A stretch of 64,000 nt of DNA from Flavobacterium restrictum (GTDB lineage: Bacteria; Bacteroidota; Bacteroidia; Flavobacteriales; Flavobacteriaceae), in NCBI RefSeq assembly GCF_007097245.1, contig NZ_VJZT01000003.1, forward strand, positions 1-64,000. The letters run 5' to 3'. Positions within the stretch are counted from its first letter, which is position 1. Every line of letters starts with the position of its first letter. A model generated the notes under the pieces. It was not told where the DNA came from, made no database searches, and saw only the letters and a list, made by a program, of their open reading frames with translations. The translations under genes and the position numbers were made by a program. This document shows positions 55,957 to 64,000 of the stretch, in pieces.

Positions 55957-57147
55957 TTAATTTGGAATGCGCTGAATCAATTCGATGCAAGCTCTACTGT
56001 TGTGATAGGGACATTTCCAAAAACCGGCTTTGTCTTTATCCATTTTGGAATAATCATCGTTTATGCCCCAAAACCATTCGCCGTTTTGGGTGTCTAGGAT
56101 GTGGTTTTGTATAAATTCCCAATTTTTAAAAACAATATCCAAATAGTCTTGATTTCCAGAAAGCTCCCAAGCATTGAAGTACCCAATTAGTAATTCAGCT
56201 TGTGGCCACGAGTGTTTTTCGGCCATCATTTGGTTGGTTTCTGGGTCAAATTCATACCACAATCCACCATCAGTGTCGATTCCCTCCTTGGTCGCATTAG
56301 CAATTAGAAGGGCATGTTTTTTATACCGTGCTATTAAATTTTCGTCGCCTACAATTTGGGCACATTGGAGTAGGAGCCAAGCTGCTTCTATGTCATGACC
56401 GTATGAGATTACATCCTTTTTTTCGACCCAATTTTCGTCAAAAAACAAGTGTAAATGTCCCGTTTCTTCATTCATAAAATGCACATCGATGGTGGTAAGC
56501 AACTCGACGATGTCGTTTTTCAAGCTTTCGTCCTGCCATACTTTGTACAAATTGGCATAGCCTTCTACAATATGCAAATGCGTATTCATTGTTTTCTTTT
56601 CGTTGGCATCTTTTTCGCTCAAACGCAAATCCTCGATGGGTTGCCAATCTCTAGTAAATGCTTCTAGATAGCCTTTGTTTACAGGATCATAACTGTGTTC
56701 TTGTATTTTTTGGTACAAATGAATGGCTATTTTTAATGCGGATGTGTCATTAGAAATAGCATAATATTCAGCCATGCCGTAGATGATAAATCCTAAAGCA
56801 TAGATTTGGTTTTTGGTATCTTTTGGAAATCCATCATGCGTTAGACTCCAATAAAAACCACCAAATTGTGTGTCATAAAAATTCGTTTTGATGTATTGAA
56901 ACGCTCTTTTTGCGATTGCCTTTTGGTTTTCGTCCTTTGTAATTTGGAACGAAGCCGCAAAAGCCCATAAAATTCTGGCGTGCATGACAGCCCCTTTTTC
57001 GGCGGTTGTATTTACGTGATTATTACAATCGATTTGACCTATAAAACCGCCATTTTCTAAATCCAATGTATGGTTTGACCAATACGAAATAATCGCATTA
57101 AGTTCAGCTGTGAGCTCGGTTTTAAGTGTTTTTAATGGTGTTGTCAT
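55957..57147 (-). CDS. AGE-family epimerase, mannobiose/cellobiose 2-epimerase
   Basis: This 396-residue cytoplasmic (alpha/alpha)6-barrel protein matches cellobiose/mannobiose 2-epimerases. Catalytic-type residues are in VMHARILWAF near 54, SYGHDIEAAWLL near 247 (His), EKHSWPQAELLIGY near 309 (His) and WKCPYHNSRA near 378 (His). It turns beta-1,4-mannobiose into mannosyl-glucose. The next gene in the operon is the GH130 phosphorylase that uses this product, only 8 bp away, so the two act in sequence. Confidence 0.9.
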   Translation of the reverse strand: MTTPLKTLKTELTAELNAIISYWSNHTLDLENGGFIGQIDCNNHVNTTAEKGAVMHARILWAFAASFQITKDENQKAIAKRAFQYIKTNFYDTQFGGFYWSLTHDGFPKDTKNQIYALGFIIYGMAEYYAISNDTSALKIAIHLYQKIQEHSYDPVNKGYLEAFTRDWQPIEDLRLSEKDANEKKTMNTHLHIVEGYANLYKVWQDESLKNDIVELLTTIDVHFMNEETGHLHLFFDENWVEKKDVISYGHDIEAAWLLLQCAQIVGDENLIARYKKHALLIANATKEGIDTDGGLWYEFDPETNQMMAEKHSWPQAELLIGYFNAWELSGNQDYLDIVFKNWEFIQNHILDTQNGEWFWGINDDYSKMDKDKAGFWKCPYHNSRACIELIQRIPN

Positions 57148-57155
57148 GCTTTAAA

Positions 57156-58349
57156 TTATACTGTTTTTTTATTTTTTTCTACTTGTTCGATAATCGTATT
57201 TACCGATCCAGCAGAGGTAAAAGTATCTTCGGGAGAGTTCGTTACATAATCTACTAATTGCGCTACCGAAGAAACGGCAACATGCATACGAGTATCCGAG
57301 GAAGCGTAATAAATAAATACGGTACCGTCATTGTCTTCGATCCAACCGTTTGAGAACAACACATTGGATACATCACCAATGCGCTCTAAACCTTCGGGAG
57401 CCATAAAATGTCCTGCTGGTAAATGGGTAACTTTTGAAATATCATACAAGTCCGTCATGAACATATATAAAGTGTAGCGTAGTCCGGCAGCCGTGTTTCG
57501 AACTCCGTGGGCTAGGTGCAACCAACCTTTATTGGTTTTTATAGGAGCGGGGCCTAGTCCGTTTTTCAATTCATAAACGGTATGGTATTGTTTGCCATAA
57601 ATGATTCTTTCATCATTTACAACGGGATTGGTCATGTCAATAATAAATCCTAATCCAATGCCGCCACCATTGCCTACATCGATAAATCCATCTTGCGGAC
57701 GCGTGTAAATAGCATATTTTCCGTCAACAAATTCGGGATGCAAGACTACATTGCGTTGTTGTCCCGTATTCGAAATTAGGTCAGGAAGGCGTTCCCAGTG
57801 GATTAAATCTTTGGTGCGCACAATTCCAGCATTTGCAATAGCGGTACTGGTATCTCCTTTTGGCGCTTTTGGATCTTTTCTTTCGGTGCAAAAAATACCG
57901 TAAATCCAGCCATCTTCATGGTTTATTAAGCGCATATCATATACGTTCGTATCGGCTTCTTCGGTTTGTGGAATTACGCACGGTTTGTCCCAAAACTTAA
58001 AATTATCGACACCATTAGGACTTTCGGCAATAGCAAAAAACGATTTTCTATCGGCACCTTCTACACGAGCAACTAGAATGTAGGAAGCTCCCCATTTCAT
58101 TGCGCCAGCATTGAAGGTGGCGTTAATGCCTATTCGTTCCAAAAGCAATGGATTTGTTTCTGGGTTGAAATCATATCGCCATTCTAAAGGGGCATGTTCT
58201 CCGGTTAAAATAGGATTTTTATAACGGGTATAAATTCCATTTCCTACGGTATTTTGAGGTTCGTTTTTTCGGGCTAATAAAGCATTGAATTGGTGTTGAA
58301 GTTCCAACTTTCTTTTTTCTAAATCCGTATTCATTTCTTGTGTATTCAT
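57156..58349 (-). CDS. GH130 mannosylglucose phosphorylase
   Basis: This 397-residue cytoplasmic enzyme belongs to GH130. Family motifs are FNAGAMKWGASYILVARVEG near 79 and YDMRLINHEDGWIYGIF near 137, with the catalytic Asp pattern and phosphate-binding Arg/His residues. GLGFIIDMTNP near 232 and HLPAGHFMAPEGLERIGDV near 308 also fit. It splits 4-O-beta-mannosyl-glucose with phosphate into mannose-1-phosphate and glucose. It lies directly downstream of the MFS importer and 8 bp before the epimerase gene. The length matches group 1 of GH130. Confidence 0.92.
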   Translation of the reverse strand: MNTQEMNTDLEKRKLELQHQFNALLARKNEPQNTVGNGIYTRYKNPILTGEHAPLEWRYDFNPETNPLLLERIGINATFNAGAMKWGASYILVARVEGADRKSFFAIAESPNGVDNFKFWDKPCVIPQTEEADTNVYDMRLINHEDGWIYGIFCTERKDPKAPKGDTSTAIANAGIVRTKDLIHWERLPDLISNTGQQRNVVLHPEFVDGKYAIYTRPQDGFIDVGNGGGIGLGFIIDMTNPVVNDERIIYGKQYHTVYELKNGLGPAPIKTNKGWLHLAHGVRNTAAGLRYTLYMFMTDLYDISKVTHLPAGHFMAPEGLERIGDVSNVLFSNGWIEDNDGTVFIYYASSDTRMHVAVSSVAQLVDYVTNSPEDTFTSAGSVNTIIEQVEKNKKTV

Positions 58350-58373
58350 AATTAAGAGTTCTAGTAAGGCGTA

Positions 58374-59765
58374 TTATTTTATTAAATTTCTTTTGGTATT
58401 CAGTTCTTCTTCTATAGTTTGCAATTTGGATTCGGTAAGCGGGTAGAAAAGTATAAATACTACTGATAGTACAGCTGCCACCGCAGGTAGTAGGCTCAAC
58501 ATCAATTGAATTCCGTGTTGGGTAACGGCAGTTTGCTCGATATTTGCCTGAAATCCGTAGTATCCTAACAGCCATCCTGTTGCAGCACCACCTATAGTCC
58601 AGCCAAATTTTTGAGACATAGACGATGCCGAAAAGATAAGTCCAGTAGCTCTTCGGCCTTGTTTCCATTCCGAGTAATCCGCACTATCCGCATACATGGA
58701 CCAAATTAAAGGGAATACACAGCCTGCGCAAATGCTGATTAAAACTTGGAAAGCCATGATGAGTACCACATCTCCTTTTCCGAAAAAATAGAAAACAACA
58801 CTTAAAATTGCGGCTAAAGTCATGGCTCCAAAAAAAGTATTTTTTTTACCAATTTTATTCGCAATGGGCGTGGCTATTATAACTCCAATAATGTTTGCTG
58901 CTTGTCCTAAAACTAAATAGAGCGAAGTAGGCGTCATGGCAAAATTTTCGCCAAAAAGCGTAAAACTATAATTAACGGTACTGCTCACGTAGTATTTAAA
59001 ATAATAAACAGCAGCTCCATCCCGAATAGAATTGAAAATTAAAGCACCCACTCCAGCACCCAAAAGAATCCACCAAGGTTTGTTTTTTAAGAGGTCATTC
59101 AAATCCTCTTTTAAATTTGGTTTTTCGTCATTGATAGGTTCTACTCGCTCTTTGGTCAAGAAAAAACAAGCCCAAAAGAATAAAGTGGTAATAACTCCAA
59201 ATACGATTATGGTATACAACCAGCCCGTTTTTGAGTTTAAACTTCCTCCAAAATGAGTAACAAGTGGCTCTATTAACCAAAGCGCCAGTAGGCTTCCGCC
59301 AAAGGCAAAAACCATGCGATACGAGGAAAGCGTTGTACGTTCTTTCCTGTCCGATGACATTACGCCAAGTAACGATGCATAAGGCACATTAATGATAGAG
59401 TACACCATCATCATGAGTGAATAGGTTACGTAGGCATATATTATTTTCCCTTTTTCGTCAAAATCTGGGGTGTAAAAAGTCAATATTCCGATTAATGCAA
59501 AAGGTATGGCAGTCCATAATAAATAGGGTCTAAATTTTCCCCAACGGGTCTTGGTACGATCCGCAATAATGCCAACTAATGGGTCAAAACAAGAGTCCCA
59601 AATACGGGTTACCAGAAACATAGTTCCCACCACAGCAGGGGCTAACCCAAATACATCGGTATAAAAAAACATAAGATACATGCTGAATATTTTCCAAAAC
59701 ATGGATGAGGCTGCGTCGCCTAATCCGTATCCTACTTTTTCTTTTAAGCTTATTTTTTCATTCAT
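58374..59765 (-). CDS. MFS sugar:cation symporter (GPH/MelB type)
   Basis: This 463-residue protein has about twelve membrane segments. The GPH features are KVGYGLGDAASSMFWKIFSM at the start, FDPLVGIIADRTKTRWGKFRP near 56 and RATGLIFSASSMSQKFGW in the C-terminal half. Transporters of this group beside GH130 and AGE genes bring mannobiose or mannosyl-glucose into the cytoplasm. It lies 28 bp downstream of the leading GH26 gene and 24 bp before GH130, in one operon. The transported sugar is inferred from context. Confidence 0.9.
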   Translation of the reverse strand: MNEKISLKEKVGYGLGDAASSMFWKIFSMYLMFFYTDVFGLAPAVVGTMFLVTRIWDSCFDPLVGIIADRTKTRWGKFRPYLLWTAIPFALIGILTFYTPDFDEKGKIIYAYVTYSLMMMVYSIINVPYASLLGVMSSDRKERTTLSSYRMVFAFGGSLLALWLIEPLVTHFGGSLNSKTGWLYTIIVFGVITTLFFWACFFLTKERVEPINDEKPNLKEDLNDLLKNKPWWILLGAGVGALIFNSIRDGAAVYYFKYYVSSTVNYSFTLFGENFAMTPTSLYLVLGQAANIIGVIIATPIANKIGKKNTFFGAMTLAAILSVVFYFFGKGDVVLIMAFQVLISICAGCVFPLIWSMYADSADYSEWKQGRRATGLIFSASSMSQKFGWTIGGAATGWLLGYYGFQANIEQTAVTQHGIQLMLSLLPAVAAVLSVVFILFYPLTESKLQTIEEELNTKRNLIK

Positions 59766-59793
59766 TTTTTAATTGGTTTTAGGTTTTTGGTTG

Positions 59794-60942
59794 TTAGTTT
59801 TTTTTATAGAGATGGGCTTTGGCAGCTTCTTTTTCAAAAAGAGTTTTTGGAAGTTGGTAGAAATTTACAAAATCTTTTTCGCTTATTTGTCCCGTGTACG
59901 GCGCATAGTAGTGCATTTTTTGCTCTTTTTCTTGCCATCCAAAATTTCTCCAAAGCAGAACATACGAAATTTTGTAATCGCCAATTGCTTTTAGCAATGT
60001 ATCCGTCCACCATTGTGCATACGGAATTCCTTCATAGCCCGCTTCGGCAAAAGCAATTAATTTATGTTGTTCGTGGGCAATTTCATCGATAATTTTAAAT
60101 TGTGATTGGCACTCGTCTATAAAAGAAGTACTTTTTGTAGGATCGTTGTACTGGTAATTGTCAAAACTCAAAACATCAGCAAATTCAGTACCTGGATAGT
60201 TTTCTAGAAAAACTTCTCTGGTCTTAAAACCTCCAGTATTGTAGACGTAAATTAAGTTGTGAACCCCTTTTTTTTGCAAATAGGCGAATGAAAATTTCCA
60301 TAAAGTTTTAAATTCTTCCGAGGTGCAGTTTTCTTTTCCCCACCAAAACCAGCCTCCGGTCAATTCATGAAAAGGGCGGTATAAAACAGGAATTGCTTTT
60401 CCTTTGGCGTCTTTTAAGGACAATAAAAAAGCCGCTTCTTTGTCCAGCCAAGTTTTGAATGTAGCATGATTTTCGCCACCAGGCAAAATGCTTGCTAGCG
60501 ATTTAGTACTGTTGTCCCAAGCTGTTTTTCCAGTCATGGGATTGTTGAGGTGCCAACTGATGGTGTTAATACCGCCTCTTTTTTGAACCGCAATGATGTA
60601 TTGTCTTATTTTGTCAAAAGGAACGCCGTCAAGATTTGTTTTGGAGTCGTTTTCAATACCGCCTAAATCCCATCCGTATAGGGCTGGAAAATCACCTACA
60701 ACATCTTTTACATCGCTTCTTCCGTCCTCATATTTCCAGTTCACACCGTAGGCTAAATCATCTTGATGCCCAAATAAGAATCCTTTTTGGGTTAATTTAT
60801 TCAAATTTTGGTATAAAATTTTGGTTTCAGAAGTCGCTTTTTTGTCGGATAAAGTTAATTTAGTATCAACACGTTGTGCTGTTAACGAAAATGAGCTTCC
60901 CAGGACAAAAGAAGTAAGTAGTACCGCAATGGTTTTTTTCAT
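59794..60942 (-). CDS. GH26 beta-mannanase, secreted
   Basis: This 382-residue enzyme has a signal peptide of type I (ending near LTA). The GH26 signature is clear: HQDDLAYGVNW near 59, ISWHLNNP near 128, PVLYRPFHELTGGWFWWG near 184 (acid/base Glu about 191) and IAFAEAGYEGIP near 295 (nucleophile Glu). It is the first gene of the leftward mannan operon and a paralogue of the lipoprotein GH26 at 53642. One of the two probably releases mannobiose in the periplasm while the other acts at the surface. It is divergent from the AraC gene. Confidence 0.92.
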   Translation of the reverse strand: MKKTIAVLLTSFVLGSSFSLTAQRVDTKLTLSDKKATSETKILYQNLNKLTQKGFLFGHQDDLAYGVNWKYEDGRSDVKDVVGDFPALYGWDLGGIENDSKTNLDGVPFDKIRQYIIAVQKRGGINTISWHLNNPMTGKTAWDNSTKSLASILPGGENHATFKTWLDKEAAFLLSLKDAKGKAIPVLYRPFHELTGGWFWWGKENCTSEEFKTLWKFSFAYLQKKGVHNLIYVYNTGGFKTREVFLENYPGTEFADVLSFDNYQYNDPTKSTSFIDECQSQFKIIDEIAHEQHKLIAFAEAGYEGIPYAQWWTDTLLKAIGDYKISYVLLWRNFGWQEKEQKMHYYAPYTGQISEKDFVNFYQLPKTLFEKEAAKAHLYKKN

Positions 60943-61208
60943 GTATGAAGTTGTTTAGGTATGAGGTGTTTTTTTAGTTGAATTTTGTTTTGTTGGTTTT
61001 GTAAAACCGAAATCTCACATTTTATTTTTTTGTTAATTTCATTATTAAAAGTATAAAATTTATAGTGATAAAAAATGATTTGTGTTTATTAAGACAACTG
61101 TTTTTATAAAATCAATAATTCTATTTTTCAAAGATAATTGTAAGCCTTCTTCTTATTTAGTATTATATTATCAATTATATATCATATTATTGCAAAAAAA
61201 AATACGAT

Positions 61209-62087
61209 ATGAGCAATTTGAAAAATTTTTATAGAGAAATAGCTCCGTTGTCTTCCGGAGATAGTTTTTTGGTGTTTGATAGAGTCAAGGATAATTTTGA
61301 TTTTCCAGTGCATTATCATCCTGAATTTGAAATTAATTTCATTAAAAATGGACAAGGAGTTAAGCGTGTTGTTGGCGATAATATTGAGGAAATTGGGGAT
61401 ATAGAGCTGGTTTTGGTTGGGCCAAATCTCTATCACGGCTGGGAATTGAATAAATGTAAAAACAAGGAAATTCATGAAATAACCATACAATTTCATAACG
61501 ATTTGTTTCATGATTCGTTATTGTCTAGACGAATTATGGCACCAATCAAGGAAATGTTTAATCGCTCGATACATGGTATTTTATTTTCAAAAAAAACAGC
61601 CGAAGAGCTTTATGACCGCCTAATTAAAATTTCAAAATTAGACGGAATGGATTATTTCTTGGAAATAATTTCTATCTTGTATGACTTGGCTAATTCTAGA
61701 AATCAAAGGCTATTGTCAACATTTACAGTTGATTACGATACGTTTGATGATTATGACAAAATGAAATTAGTCTATGATTATGTACAAAAAAACTTTGCCG
61801 AAAAAATAACACTCGAAGATGTTTCAAATGTGGCTAGTATGTCTAGTATTTCCTTCAATCGCTTTATCAAAAAACGTACTGGTAAGACATTTGTCAATTA
61901 TATTAATGATATTAGAATTGGATATTCGGCTAGGTGGCTGGTAGAGAAAGACTTAAGTATATCTGAAATTGCTTTTCGCTCTGGTTTTAATAATATAGCC
62001 AACTTTAATAGAAGTTTTAAAGCCATTAAAAAACGAACTCCAAGCCAGTACCGTGATGATTTTTCGGGGCTAAAACGAATTTTATAA
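61209..62087 (+). CDS. AraC family regulator of the mannan locus
   Basis: This 292-residue protein has an N-terminal cupin-type sensor domain (FPVHYHPEFEINFIKNGQG near 36) and a C-terminal AraC double HTH. KITLEDVSNVASMSSISFNR near 200 and ISEIAFRSGFNNIANFNRSF near 256 are the two helix-turn-helix units, with RTPSQYR at the end. It stands between the leftward operon and the susC gene, so it probably activates both when it binds an oligosaccharide. The 266-bp upstream gap contains AT-rich DNA and a minus-strand TATCTTTG at 61136-61129. Confidence 0.92.
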   Translation: MSNLKNFYREIAPLSSGDSFLVFDRVKDNFDFPVHYHPEFEINFIKNGQGVKRVVGDNIEEIGDIELVLVGPNLYHGWELNKCKNKEIHEITIQFHNDLFHDSLLSRRIMAPIKEMFNRSIHGILFSKKTAEELYDRLIKISKLDGMDYFLEIISILYDLANSRNQRLLSTFTVDYDTFDDYDKMKLVYDYVQKNFAEKITLEDVSNVASMSSISFNRFIKKRTGKTFVNYINDIRIGYSARWLVEKDLSISEIAFRSGFNNIANFNRSFKAIKKRTPSQYRDDFSGLKRIL

Positions 62088-62400
62088 TCCTTCCCTTTTT
62101 TTATAAAAAAGATACGAAATCGATTGAAACCCTTATGAGTATTGACTTCGCAATTGTTGTTATCGTAGTGTTTTGCTGTTTTTTTTATACATCTACTAAT
62201 TTTTGGTTATTAATATTGAGTATGTCGCATGTGACATTGCGTTAAAGTAAAAATATTATCAATAAATGATATAATACTATTACTATACTGTTTTGTTGTG
62301 TTATAAATTTGTTAATTATAAACCAACTTAATTAATACCTATTTAACTTTTGATTTTTCATAGTCAGAAATTAATAAACTTAACTAACTAAACATTTATT
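62088..62400. other. Intergenic leader upstream of the SusC-like gene
   Basis: This 313-bp region has no ORF. The one recognisable element is TAAATTTG (62304-62311). Inverted repeats are not obvious. It probably contains the binding site of the AraC protein, but I cannot point to it. Confidence 0.5.
62304..62311 (+). promoter_or_regulatory. -7 box upstream of the SusC-like gene
   Basis: TAAATTTG fits TAnnTTTG and would give a leader of about 80 bases. A properly spaced TTG at -33 is absent, as is common for activator-dependent promoters. Confidence 0.35.
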
Positions 62401-64000
62401 ATGAAAAAACTATTGTCTAATTTAACGCATTGGAAAGGCAATTTGAGAGCATTTCCGTTATTGTGTTTTTTATTACTAGCAAGCAATTTTATTGCTGCGC
62501 AAATCAAGGTTCAAGGTGTTGTTTCCGATCCAAATGGAATGACAATACCAGGTGTAAATATATTAGTAGTAGGGTCGAAAGAATCCGTGTCGACTACTAT
62601 TGATGGGAAATATGAAATTGTTGTCCCAGCAAATGCCACTTTATTGTTTTCTTTTGTGGGATATGTTTCTCAAAAAGTTGCGGTAAAAGGTGCTACTAAA
62701 CTTAATGTAACCCTAAAATCAGCTACCGAGGATTTAAAGGAAGTTGTTGTAAACGTAGGGTACGGAACTCAAAAGAAAAAAGACGTAAACAGTGCTATTT
62801 CAAGTATTAAAAGCAAGGATTTAGGAGATTCTCCTCAAGTAACTTTGGATCAAATGATGCAAGGAAGGGCAGCTGGGGTTACTGTTACCAATAATTCTGG
62901 ACAACCTGGCGGGGATGTATCGGTAAAAATACGAGGTACAACTTCAATTGGAGGGACTAATGAACCTTTGTATGTAATTGATGGTATTCCCATTTCTGGA
63001 GATGCCACTAATTCATCTACAAGCGGGAGACCTTTGGCTGGAGCATATACTGGTTCCAATGCTGCAAGTGTTACCGTGAGTCCGTTATCCTTGATAAATC
63101 CTAATGATATTGAGACAATGGATATCCTTAAGGACGCATCAGCTACTGCAATTTATGGTTCTAGAGGGGCAAATGGTGTGGTTGTAATTACAACTAAATC
63201 AGGAAAAAAAGGCACTGGAAAATTAACCTACGATACGTATGTTGCCTCACAAGACCAAGCTAAATTGTTGGATGTGATGAATTTAAGACAATTTGCTACG
63301 CAACAAAATGCGTTGGCATTGCAAACTGGTAGAACGGATGCTTTACGTGCTGAGTTTGCAAAACCAGAGTTGTTGGGCGAAGGGACAAATTGGCAAAAAG
63401 AAATTTATAAAACAGGAGTATTAATGAGTCATCAATTGTCTTTTTCGGGAGCCAAAGATGGGATGAGTTACTACGTTTCTGGGGGGTATATTAATCAAGA
63501 AGGAACTGTCATCGGGTCTCGATACAAGCGGTACAACTTCAAAACCAATTTAGATACAAAAGTAAAAGAATGGTTGAAAATGGGTGTAAATATTTCAACG
63601 GGTATTTCTAATGAGGACATTACACTCAACGGATCGTCAAATGGAATTGTAAGTACTTCAATACTAGGAAGTCCAGATGTTGCCGTGAGAAACACAGATG
63701 GAACGTATGCTGGGCCACCTCCATCAGTAGCTGGACGTCCAAGTTATAACTTTATAAACCCAGTTGCAGCCGCATTTCTTAAGACCAATAATCTTATCCG
63801 AAAAAGCTTCATGGGTAATTTTTATTCCGAAGCAAAGTTAGCCAAAGGGTTAGAATACCGTTTTGAATTTGGAGGTAGCACTGAAATTAGTACTAACGAG
63901 GAGTTTAATCCTACCTATAAATGGGGCGCTTCTACTAATGAGCACGCAAGTCTTATTGAGAGAAATCAAAGTTGGTATAGTTTAAACATCAAAAACTTAC
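62401..64000 (+). CDS. SusC/RagA-type TonB-dependent outer-membrane porin (partial, 3' end missing)
   Basis: The ATG at 62401 opens a frame that stays open to the window end (533 codons seen; full members have about 1000). A signal peptide ends near FIAAQ. A carboxypeptidase-like regulatory domain follows (VQGVVSDPNGMTIPGVNILV, about 38-57). The TonB box region VVVNVGYGTQ and the plug are clear, with MMQGRAAGVTVTNNSGQPGG and LYVIDGIPISG. LKDASATAIYGSRGANGV near 243 is the classic SusC plug motif. It imports mannan oligosaccharides across the outer membrane with a SusD lipoprotein that should lie beyond the window. Confidence 0.95.
   Translation, partial: MKKLLSNLTHWKGNLRAFPLLCFLLLASNFIAAQIKVQGVVSDPNGMTIPGVNILVVGSKESVSTTIDGKYEIVVPANATLLFSFVGYVSQKVAVKGATKLNVTLKSATEDLKEVVVNVGYGTQKKKDVNSAISSIKSKDLGDSPQVTLDQMMQGRAAGVTVTNNSGQPGGDVSVKIRGTTSIGGTNEPLYVIDGIPISGDATNSSTSGRPLAGAYTGSNAASVTVSPLSLINPNDIETMDILKDASATAIYGSRGANGVVVITTKSGKKGTGKLTYDTYVASQDQAKLLDVMNLRQFATQQNALALQTGRTDALRAEFAKPELLGEGTNWQKEIYKTGVLMSHQLSFSGAKDGMSYYVSGGYINQEGTVIGSRYKRYNFKTNLDTKVKEWLKMGVNISTGISNEDITLNGSSNGIVSTSILGSPDVAVRNTDGTYAGPPPSVAGRPSYNFINPVAAAFLKTNNLIRKSFMGNFYSEAKLAKGLEYRFEFGGSTEISTNEEFNPTYKWGASTNEHASLIERNQSWYSLNIKNL

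Overview
The window is from a Bacteroidota bacterium, most probably Flavobacterium or a close relative. The DNA is AT-rich and Shine-Dalgarno sequences are rare. Several genes are preceded by -7 boxes of the TAnnTTTG type. The families present (SusC/RagA porin, PorV/PorQ-like protein, GH97, GH130, AGE epimerase, HU_rel) are typical of that phylum. No rRNA, tRNA or CRISPR array was seen.

Region 1 (1-31842) is a surface-polysaccharide (capsule or O-antigen) locus, almost all on the + strand. The first block (1-12322) is tightly packed and very AT-rich: an acetyltransferase, an NAD-dependent epimerase/dehydratase, eight glycosyltransferases (one a GT10 fucosyltransferase), an asparagine-synthase-like amidotransferase and an FkbM methyltransferase. 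A 1.3 kb gap follows with a doubly frameshifted HU_rel gene and one decayed palindromic repeat. The second block (13659-31842) carries neuA-neuB-neuC for a nonulosonic (sialic or legionaminic) acid, an FkbM-like protein, an MBOAT/SGNH acylation pair, further transferases, a serine-acetyltransferase-like protein, a Wzy/ligase-like membrane protein and the initiating polyprenyl glycosylphosphotransferase. Three clusters of 62-65 bp hairpin units lie in and around this block. A small GIY-YIG nuclease gene sits between two inverted units.

Region 2 (31890-43668) holds housekeeping and accessory genes: an Lnb/DUF4105 protein, a PorV/PorQ-like outer-membrane protein, CDP-alcohol phosphatidyltransferase (pssA), a GH25 lysozyme and an MHS-type transporter. 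Then comes a BcgI-like restriction-modification locus: a fused nuclease-methylase, a specificity subunit and a divergent small HTH regulator. The divergent promoter holds four 14-bp tandem repeats. The methylase and specificity reading frames are joined at a -1 slippery heptamer. A B12-binding radical SAM gene follows.

Region 3 (43915-64000) is a mannan (galacto/glucomannan) utilisation locus. It encodes two acetylesterases, a GH3, an aldo/keto reductase, a retaining-type GH97, a GH5 mannanase, two GH26 mannanases, a two-module carbohydrate-binding protein, a mannobiose 2-epimerase, a GH130 phosphorylase, an MFS sugar symporter, an AraC regulator and the start of a SusC porin that runs off the window. 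The inferred pathway is: de-acetylation and debranching, endo-cleavage by GH26/GH5, uptake of mannobiose, epimerisation to mannosyl-glucose, then phosphorolysis to mannose-1-phosphate and glucose.

The most unusual features are the GIY-YIG/palindrome system, the 14-bp operator and possible frameshift fusion of the restriction system, and the in-frame palindromic inserts inside two coding genes.
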